A DNA stretch of 6,629 bases from SIG480 sp045614365. Its GTDB lineage: Bacteria; Bacillota; Clostridia; Oscillospirales; JAAYXM01. Positions within the stretch are counted from its first letter, which is position 1. Every line of letters begins with the position of its first letter. Made by a program: the position numbers and the translations under genes. The notes under the pieces were generated by a model. It searched no databases. It saw nothing but the letters and a program-made list of their open reading frames with translations, and was not told the origin of the DNA. Below are positions 1 through 6,629 of the stretch, piece by piece. Location: the NCBI GenBank assembly GCA_045614365.1, contig JAZLCV010000105.1, positions 1 through 6,629 of the forward strand, read 5' to 3'.

Positions 1-3220
<3,220 letters not shown>

Positions 3221-3450
3221 TCGGCTTTCACTCTCCTGTTGAACTCGGAAAAGACGAATTCCCATCTCTTCCTGTATTTGTGCCGCACCTGCGGCGAAAA
3301 CTCTTTTTCCGCACACTTGACAGCTCACACCGGAGCCGCAAATGAAACACGCGGGTAAGTTGATGTTTTTTTGCTTTAATCCATTGATTTTTTCAACATA
3401 ATGAGGTAAAATAAACCCATAAGGGGGCACATTACCGCATTATAATTGAG
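3221..3450 (-). promoter_or_regulatory. Long 5' leader of rpoB
   Basis: About 230 nt separate the predicted transcription start (near 3450) from the rpoB ATG. The leader holds no stop codon in the rpoB frame from a TAA just upstream of 3430 down to the start, and the middle of that frame encodes C-x2-C-x5-C-x2-C (cysteine codons at 3347-3349, 3338-3340, 3320-3322 and 3311-3313). The only in-frame start before the cysteines is a GTG at 3428-3430 with no Shine-Dalgarno sequence, so translation of the whole stretch is doubtful. A compact GC hairpin (GCCGC/GCGGC around ACCT, 3282-3295) lies about 60 nt upstream of the start, but no U-tract follows it, so it is not a standard attenuator. I recognise no known ribosomal-protein or RNA polymerase leader class. 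Confidence 0.55.
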
Positions 3451-3456
3451 ACTATC

Positions 3457-3486
3457 ATTTTATCACTAAATATGCAACCTTGTCAA
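3457..3486 (-). promoter_or_regulatory. Sigma-A promoter for rpoB
   Basis: Read on the minus strand, a perfect -35 TTGACA (3481-3486) is followed by an 18-nt spacer and a -10 TAAAAT (3457-3462). Transcription should start near 3450. It sits directly downstream of the terminator at 3508-3544, so rpoB seems to be an independent transcription unit. A second TATAAT-like box (3441-3446) further downstream lacks a matching -35. Confidence 0.8.
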
Positions 3487-3507
3487 CTTTACATTATGAA
3501 AATAACA

Positions 3508-3544
3508 AAAATTCTGCAGAATAGCTAACGTTCCGCAGAATTTT
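3508..3544. terminator. Bidirectional intrinsic terminator
   Basis: A perfect 10-bp inverted repeat (AAAATTCTGC at 3508-3517, GCAGAATTTT at 3535-3544) can be extended inside by GAA/TTC after one mismatch. On the minus strand the stem runs into TTTTGTTATTTT, and on the plus strand into TTTTATTTTTATTTTT. It insulates the rpoB promoter from read-through out of the operon to its right. The stem is only moderately GC-rich, so efficiency may be modest. Confidence 0.7.
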
Positions 3545-3596
3545 ATTTTTATTTTTATGGATTTTGTACAAAAATAGAACCTTTACCACCTCTCGT

Positions 3597-3671
3597 GTCG
3601 TCCTGAAACTTCAATTCCCGTGATATTCTGACACTTCATCCCAAATGTCATCCTGAGCGGAGAGCGAAATC
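3597..3671. repeat. Three degenerate 25-bp tandem units
   Basis: Three units begin at 3597, 3622 and 3647, exactly 25 nt apart, each opening with a variant of GTCATCCTGA (GTCGTCCTGA, GATATTCTGA, GTCATCCTGA). Units 1 and 2 also share ACTTCA in the same register and match at about 14 of 25 positions. Unit 3 matches unit 1 at 9 of its first 10 positions and then diverges into the hairpin element that follows. GTCATCCTGAGCGGAG is a sequence I associate with widespread bacterial intergenic repeats. Confidence 0.5.
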
Positions 3672-3720
3672 CCGCAGTCGAACTCGAGTGACAACGAGAG
3701 CGCCTTCAGGCGGGATCTCT
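3647..3720. repeat. Palindromic element with ATCCCGC/GCGGGAT arms
   Basis: The outer arms are ATCCCGC (3669-3675) and GCGGGAT (3710-3716). Inside is a second small stem, CTCG (3683-3686) with CGAG (3695-3698), and a competing CGCC-TTCA-GGCG hairpin (3701-3712). The element begins with GTCATCCTGAGCGGAG and ends with GGGATCTCTT, the usual borders of this repeat type as I remember it. It has no coding capacity of its own and no U-tract. Confidence 0.55.
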
Positions 3721-3721
3721 T

Positions 3722-3748
3722 GTAGGGACAGGCATCCCCCTACTGTCC
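3722..3748. repeat. Short palindromic unit with two alternative stems
   Basis: GTAGGG (3722-3727) can pair with CCCTAC (3738-3743), or GGACAG (3726-3731) can pair with CTGTCC (3743-3748). The two stems share bases and exclude each other. The unit follows the previous palindrome within a few bases, as if separate repeat modules were joined end to end. Confidence 0.5.
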
Positions 3749-3759
3749 GCCCTCTCAAA

Positions 3760-3779
3760 GGGGTTCTCTTGCGAACCCC
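3760..3779. repeat. Perfect 7-bp hairpin GGGGTTC/GAACCCC
   Basis: A perfect stem GGGGTTC (3760-3766) and GAACCCC (3773-3779) encloses the loop TCTTGC. No T-run follows on either strand, so it is not an obvious terminator. It is one more unit of the repeat mosaic. Confidence 0.55.
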
Positions 3780-3803
3780 ACGCTTTTGCCGCTCGGCGCG
3801 CAC

Positions 3804-3903
3804 CGGATAAATTATCGCGCTCATCACAGAGACTTGCGTAAACGGCAAAATTAAAATTTTGCCCACGCCGTCTTTTCTGTGATTTCGCTGTAATTTATAG
3901 CCG
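3804..3903. repeat. Long imperfect inverted repeat, about 100 bp
   Basis: Three perfect blocks pair in order around a 2-nt centre: GGCAAAATT with AATTTTGCC (3844-3852 and 3855-3863), ATCACAGA with TCTGTGAT (3823-3830 and 3876-3883), and ATAAATTA with TAATTTAT (3807-3814 and 3891-3898). Smaller matches lie between them (GCGT/ACGC, GAC/GTC) and CGG/CCG lies at the outside. The whole could form a hairpin or cruciform of about 50 nt per arm. It resembles a small non-autonomous palindromic element, but no target-site duplication is evident. Confidence 0.65.
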
Positions 3904-3968
3904 CTTGGCGCTTAAGGCGGCTTTTTATCCCGAAACGTGGTCGCTTTTCAACGCCACACCAAAAGCCG
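3900..3968. repeat. Nested hairpins with a terminator-like T-run
   Basis: GCCG-CTT (3900-3906) can pair with AAG-G-CGGC (3914-3921), with one bulge, and TTTTT follows on the plus strand, which looks like a terminator although no plus-strand gene needs one. In an alternative fold, CGGCTTTT (3918-3925) pairs perfectly with AAAAGCCG (3961-3968) around a small GTGG/CCAC stem (3937-3940 and 3954-3957). It directly abuts the long inverted repeat and may belong to the same element. Confidence 0.45.
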
Positions 3969-3997
3969 TGCAGGAAATCCCCCTTGAATTCGGTTTG

Positions 3998-4060
3998 CTT
4001 CTTTGTCGAAGAACAAAGAAGGCCCGCCCGGCAGGGCAAGGACTTTGCGGTCTTCCGCAA
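3998..4060. repeat. Three consecutive small hairpins
   Basis: CTTCTTTGT/ACAAAGAAG (3998-4006 and 4013-4021, 9 bp, loop CGAAGA) is followed by GCCC-GGCA-GGGC (4026-4037) and then TTGCGG-TCTT-CCGCAA (4045-4060). All three are perfect. They lie just downstream of the operon terminator and may be a further copy of a dispersed repeat family. Roles in mRNA stability or back-up termination are possible but not shown. Confidence 0.5.
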
Positions 4061-4062
4061 GC

Positions 4063-4097
4063 GAAAAAAAACAAACGGATTCACAACAGAACCCGTT
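4063..4097 (-). terminator. Intrinsic terminator of the queT-galU-lipoprotein operon
   Basis: On the minus strand, 15 nt after the lipoprotein stop codon, ACGGGTTC and GAATCCGT (plus-strand 4089-4096 and 4075-4082) form an 8-bp stem with one G-U pair and a 6-nt loop. It can be extended by one A-T pair. TTTGTTTTTTTT follows at once. This is a textbook rho-independent terminator and marks the end of the three-gene operon. Confidence 0.88.
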
Positions 4098-4111
4098 CAT
4101 TAAATGTATTT

Positions 4112-4990
4112 TTATCCCAACACCTGCTCGATTGCATCGAGGTTGTGATGTACGGCGTTTATATATGCATCCTTGTCGTTGCCGTCCTCGGCACCCGAGG
4201 TAAGCGTATCTATACTTACCGGAGTGCATTCCGTAACCTTGCAGATTTTCTTCACTGCATCGCTGTCGTAAAGGCTTTTCTGAACAAGCAGATGCGAAAA
4301 CTCTGCAGCACCGGGTGCACTCAGATATTCATCCAAATCCACATCAGACGGAATTGTGACGTAACCTATGCCAAGCTCCTTTGTGAAATACTCAAGCGAA
4401 TCGTGATATATGGTAACGCTTCCGTCGCCAAAGCCTTCCGCACGCGTTTTTGCTTCTTCAAGAAGCGAATTGAGCTTTTCCGTATACTCAGCAGCGTTTT
4501 TTTCATACACTCCGCTGTTTTCCGGATTAAGACGGATAAGCGTCCTCTTTATCTTTTCGCACTGGTTTATTGCATTTTCAATATCCATCCAGTAATGGCA
4601 GTTCTGGATCTCATCCTCATCACCGATTATGTGTGGTACATCCTCACCGCATTCCAACGTCTCAAGCCTTGGAATGCCCATGGAAGTTTTTCCGACAAAG
4701 CTTTCCATACCCATACCGCTTGCGATAAACAAATCCGCACCGGTCATTTTTTCAATATCATCCGGTGTAAGCTTGTAATCATGCAAACATCCCATATCGG
4801 GATCGATAAGATTTATCAGCGAAACACCGTCTGCACCATCAACGAGGTTAAGCGTCGTAACATATACGGGATAAAATGACGTAACTATGAGAAACTCTTC
4901 CTCATCCTTTTTCTGCGGTGCTTTTTCCGTACAGGCACACAGGGAAAAAGCAAGGCAAAAAGAAAGAAGTAAGCAAACAAGTTTTTTCAT
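4112..4990 (-). CDS. Metal (zinc/manganese) ABC transporter substrate-binding lipoprotein
   Basis: This 292-residue protein looks like the solute-binding part of a ZnuA/TroA-type (PF01297) metal importer, tethered outside the membrane. MKK, a hydrophobic stretch and the lipobox LCAC with Cys20 give a lipoprotein signal. Probable metal ligands occur in family order: H70 in GCLHDYKLTPDD, H132 in CHYWMDIENA, H196 in TIYHDSLEYFTKELGI and D261 in VSIDTLTSG. A C-terminal helix with Y276 and N283 also fits. The His-rich loop of many ZnuA proteins is absent; an acidic stretch (about residues 115-130) stands there instead. The start is 2 nt after the galU stop and has no close Shine-Dalgarno sequence (AAAGG is 15 nt away), so translation probably depends on coupling to galU. 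No permease or ATPase gene is adjacent. The metal cannot be settled from sequence alone. Confidence 0.88.
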   Translation of the reverse strand: MKKLVCLLLSFCLAFSLCACTEKAPQKKDEEEFLIVTSFYPVYVTTLNLVDGADGVSLINLIDPDMGCLHDYKLTPDDIEKMTGADLFIASGMGMESFVGKTSMGIPRLETLECGEDVPHIIGDEDEIQNCHYWMDIENAINQCEKIKRTLIRLNPENSGVYEKNAAEYTEKLNSLLEEAKTRAEGFGDGSVTIYHDSLEYFTKELGIGYVTIPSDVDLDEYLSAPGAAEFSHLLVQKSLYDSDAVKKICKVTECTPVSIDTLTSGAEDGNDKDAYINAVHHNLDAIEQVLG

Positions 4991-4992
4991 TA

Positions 4993-5856
4993 TTAAAGAG
5001 ACAGACCTTTCATATATTTTTTAAGCCATCCGGAAACCTCAGGGTTTTCAAGTGCTAGCTGAATGGATGCTTCCATATATCCGCAGATGTTTCCCGAATC
5101 AAACCTCTTGCCCTCAAAATCAAGCGCAAGCATACGCTCTTTCTGACAAAGCAGATTAAGAGCATCGGTAAGCTGAATTTCTCCGCCAAATCCCGGCTTT
5201 GCATTTTCAAGCAATTCATATATCCCGCTTGTCAGAATATATCTTCCGAGTATCGCATAATTTGAAAGAAGCTTATCAGGTGTCGGCTTTTCTATAAGCT
5301 GATGAACATCAAAAAGGCGTTCTTCCACCGGCTCAACACCAAGCGTACAATACTTTGAAATTTCCGACGTCTCTACATACTTTACTCCGACACAGCTGCA
5401 GCCATACTTCTCCGCATTGTCGGCAAGCTGCTTTGTTACCGGAACGTTACTCCGCATAATATCATCGCCCAGAAGGACAGCAAACGGCTCATCACCGGTA
5501 AATCCGCGTGCGTGCATAACTGCATGACCAAGTCCGCGAAGCTCCTTCTGGCGAATAAAGGTTATATTTGCCATATCGGCAATTGCGCGAAGCTCGCGGC
5601 GAAGCTCTGTTTTCCCCGATTTTTCAAGGCGCTCCTCAAGTTCGGGGGAATAGTCAAAATAATCTTCAATTGCGCTTTTCCCTCGGCTTGTGATGATAAG
5701 GATGTCCTCAATTCCGGAGTCAACCGCTTCCTTAACTATGTAATGTATCGCGGGTTTACCTGCAATACATATCATTTCCTTGGGTACGGATTTTGCCGCC
5801 GGAAGCATTCTCGTTCCAAATCCCGCAGCAGGAATAACAGCCTTCTTTACCTTCAT
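4993..5856 (-). CDS. galU: UTP--glucose-1-phosphate uridylyltransferase
   Basis: The enzyme makes UDP-glucose and pyrophosphate from UTP and glucose 1-phosphate (EC 2.7.7.9) in the cytoplasm, supplying glycolipids, teichoic acids, capsule and galactose use. At 287 residues it is full length. Family motifs are complete: the nucleotide-binding GFGTRMLP (12-19) with PKEM (25-28), IRQKELRGLGHAV (101-113), the metal-binding LLGDD (128-132), EKP (189-191), GGEIQLTDA (224-232) and FEGKRFDSG (248-255). The loop before PKEM reads AAK where B. subtilis GtaB has ATK, a mild change. GGAGG lies 8 nt before the ATG. The start overlaps the TGA of the upstream gene (ATGA), so the two are translationally coupled. 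The firmicute homologue is also called gtaB. A role with another nucleotide sugar cannot be excluded but the motif set is typical for GalU. Confidence 0.96.
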   Translation of the reverse strand: MKVKKAVIPAAGFGTRMLPAAKSVPKEMICIAGKPAIHYIVKEAVDSGIEDILIITSRGKSAIEDYFDYSPELEERLEKSGKTELRRELRAIADMANITFIRQKELRGLGHAVMHARGFTGDEPFAVLLGDDIMRSNVPVTKQLADNAEKYGCSCVGVKYVETSEISKYCTLGVEPVEERLFDVHQLIEKPTPDKLLSNYAILGRYILTSGIYELLENAKPGFGGEIQLTDALNLLCQKERMLALDFEGKRFDSGNICGYMEASIQLALENPEVSGWLKKYMKGLSL

Positions 5857-6344
5857 TTACTTTTCCTCCCAATCACTTTTTCCATAACCGAAAACAACGG
5901 AATTCCGAGACCGTAGCAAGCTATAACCTCGCCCGCTCCAACGGTCAGGATGTTATACCACAACGGAATCGCCTCGGTTTCCGGCAATATAATATATGTA
6001 AGCATTGCTCCGACAAGGACGGCGTTTGATATTACCGTTGGCAACGGAACAAGCCACTTTATACGTATTTTACGAGTGATAACAACAGCAATAAATGTTG
6101 CAAGAGTTCCGATAAGCACATCCCACGGAAGCGTAACGCCCATTGATACTCCTACAAGGTTTGCAACAAGGCAGCCGACAGTCATCCCCCAAACAGCCTC
6201 CGGCATAAAAAAGGGTAGAATGCAGAGAGCTTCACTGATACGAACCTGAACAGGTCCGTAAGACAGCGCAGGAAACGCAAGTGTAAGAACGGCATACGCC
6301 GCCGCGATAAGTGCACAGCGTGCAAGATAAGAGGTTTTTTTCAT
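5853..6344 (-). CDS. queT: QueT-family ECF transporter substrate-binding membrane protein
   Basis: This 163-residue, very hydrophobic protein resembles the QueT family (PF06177), S components of energy-coupling-factor importers linked to uptake of queuosine precursors such as preQ1. About five or six membrane segments are visible (roughly residues 8-28, 38-65, 73-91, 99-120 and 128-152), and the family signature region GPVQVRISEALCILPFFMPEA (30-50) is well kept. The S component would work with a shared EcfA/EcfA'/EcfT module encoded elsewhere, as none is adjacent. The ATG at 6344 is chosen because GGAGG lies 6 nt upstream; an in-frame TTG 36 nt further up has no such signal and would lie at the transcript's 5' end. 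Its TGA overlaps the galU ATG. Substrate is inferred from the family; related S components with other substrates are an alternative. Confidence 0.85.
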   Translation of the reverse strand: MKKTSYLARCALIAAAYAVLTLAFPALSYGPVQVRISEALCILPFFMPEAVWGMTVGCLVANLVGVSMGVTLPWDVLIGTLATFIAVVITRKIRIKWLVPLPTVISNAVLVGAMLTYIILPETEAIPLWYNILTVGAGEVIACYGLGIPLFSVMEKVIGRKSK

Positions 6345-6379
6345 GGTTGTCCTCCAAACATTAATATATTTTTTATTCA

Positions 6380-6408
6380 ATTATACCAAAGACGTATATA
6401 AATTTCAA
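6380..6408 (-). promoter_or_regulatory. Sigma-A promoter of the queT-galU-lipoprotein operon
   Basis: On the minus strand TTGAAA (6403-6408), a 17-nt spacer and TATAAT (6380-6385) form a near-consensus promoter. Transcription should start near 6373, leaving a leader of about 29 nt before the ATG. That is too short for a preQ1 riboswitch, which often controls queT genes. Confidence 0.82.
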
Positions 6409-6426
6409 GCTAAATGAAAATTTTGG

Positions 6427-6454
6427 TTGACTTTTTTCAAAAATTGTGTATAAT
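6427..6454 (+). promoter_or_regulatory. Sigma-A promoter of rpsF
   Basis: TTGACT (6427-6432), a 16-nt spacer and TATAAT (6449-6454) face right, with a start expected near 6461. The -35 box is 18 nt from the -35 box of the divergent queT promoter, so the two units share a compact control region. An imperfect inverted repeat (AATTTTG at 6419-6425 with CAAAAATT at 6438-6445) brackets this -35 box. Confidence 0.8.
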
Positions 6455-6494
6455 ATTATCTTGCAGAGTTTTGCATGCGTTGTGCATTGCTCTA

Positions 6495-6537
6495 TCCTTG
6501 CTCCCGAATACATACGGGGGCCATAAGTCCAGAAGGA
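6495..6537 (+). promoter_or_regulatory. Structured rpsF leader with sequestered Shine-Dalgarno
   Basis: A hairpin GCTCCCG (6500-6506) with CGGGGGC (6515-6521), with one G-U pair and an 8-nt loop, is stacked directly on a second stem, TCCTT (6495-6499) with AAGGA (6533-6537). The second stem covers most of the rpsF ribosome binding site and leaves an 11-nt single-stranded segment (6522-6532) on its 3' side. S6 operons in many bacteria carry an mRNA motif that binds the S6:S18 complex. The position here fits such feedback, but I do not see the unpaired CCG expected of that motif. Confidence 0.45.
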
Positions 6538-6548
6538 GGTGTTTTACA

Positions 6549-6629
6549 ATGGCAAAGGTTTCCGCAAAGTACGAAACAGTTTTTATCATCAACTGTGAAC
6601 TCGGCGAAGAGGCTATCGCAGAGCTTGTT
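6549..6629 (+). CDS. rpsF: 30S ribosomal protein S6 (partial, 5' end only)
   Basis: The 27 visible residues, starting MAKVSAKYETVFII and continuing with NCELGEEAIAELV, match the start of bacterial S6: the YET(M/V)FI first beta strand and the L-x-EEAI helix start. S6 binds 16S rRNA in the platform of the small subunit together with S18. The ATG follows AAGGAGGTG with a 7-nt gap, a very strong ribosome binding site. In clostridia ssb and rpsR usually follow rpsF; they would lie beyond the right edge. Confidence 0.95.
   Translation, partial: MAKVSAKYETVFIINCELGEEAIAELV

Larger units (their letters stand above)
3545..4062. other. Gene-free intergenic repeat mosaic
   Basis: This stretch of about 520 nt has no reading frame that resembles a protein. 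The frames that do stay open are built from repeats. The first 50 nt are A/T-rich with a 12-bp palindrome (TTTTGTACAAAA, 3562-3573). From 3597 on, one short direct-repeat or inverted-repeat unit follows another almost without gaps, as listed separately. The pattern resembles the dispersed palindromic intergenic elements seen in many clostridial genomes. I cannot confirm other copies from this window alone. Confidence 0.7.

Noticed and set aside
3376..3399. A 7-codon leader peptide (MLKKSMD) upstream of rpoB
   Set aside because: It has no ribosome binding site, no run of regulatory codons and no attenuator hairpin with a U-tract after it.
3648..3866. A 72-codon minus-strand frame in the intergenic region
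   Set aside because: It is composed of the palindromic repeat units and one arm of the long inverted repeat. Its translation is Arg-rich and low in information, typical of repeat-derived spurious frames.
3900..3926. Plus-strand terminator for a hidden plus-strand gene
   Set aside because: The hairpin with TTTTT is convincing in form, but no plus-strand gene or promoter lies before it. It is better explained as part of the repeat mosaic.
3545..4062. CRISPR array
   Set aside because: The repeats differ from one another, are palindromic units without regular unique spacers, and the only periodic set (25 nt, three copies) is too short and too degenerate.
3905..4879. A 324-codon open frame on the plus strand
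   Set aside because: It runs from the repeat region through the antisense strand of the lipoprotein gene, including its terminator. The lipoprotein frame has a signal peptide, lipobox and family motifs, whereas this one has none.
5512..5916. A plus-strand frame of 134 codons and another at 5950-6249
   Set aside because: Both are antisense to galU and queT, which have complete family motifs, overlapping start/stop codons and strong ribosome binding sites.

Overview
The window looks like chromosomal core sequence from a Bacillota bacterium, most likely a gut-type member of the Clostridia. The evidence is an RpoB with Bacillus/Clostridium-like N-terminal and C-terminal signatures, a GtaB/GalU enzyme of firmicute type, a QueT-family ECF substrate protein, consensus sigma-A promoters, strong AGGAGG-type ribosome binding sites, and an intergenic region packed with short palindromic repeats of a kind common in clostridial genomes. 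The taxon is inferred from protein resemblance read by eye, not from a search.

Layout: (1) Positions 1-3220, minus strand, hold most of rpoB (RNA polymerase beta subunit); its 3' end lies beyond the left edge. (2) Positions 3221-3486 hold its long leader (about 230 nt) and a near-consensus promoter. (3) Positions 3508-3544 hold a two-way terminator hairpin. (4) Positions 3545-4062 have no credible gene and consist of a mosaic of direct and inverted repeats. (5) Positions 4063-6344, minus strand, hold a three-gene operon transcribed right to left: a QueT-like membrane protein, galU, and a zinc/manganese-type substrate-binding lipoprotein, closed by an intrinsic terminator at 4063-4097. The first two genes overlap by ATGA and the second and third are 2 nt apart. 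(6) Positions 6345-6548 are a divergent promoter region. (7) From 6549, plus strand, the first 27 codons of rpsF (ribosomal protein S6) run off the right edge.

The genes are not one pathway. rpoB and rpsF are information-processing genes with their own promoters. The operon between them joins probable queuosine-precursor uptake, UDP-glucose synthesis for the cell envelope, and probable metal capture at the cell surface. The most notable points are: rpoB is not directly downstream of rplL, and has its own promoter and a long leader; that leader is open in the rpoB frame and spells a four-cysteine zinc-knuckle-like pattern; the rpsF leader can fold so that its Shine-Dalgarno sequence is paired; and the repeat mosaic lies between the operon and rpoB. 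I see no clear new defence, mobile or biosynthetic system here; most of the window is ordinary core genome.
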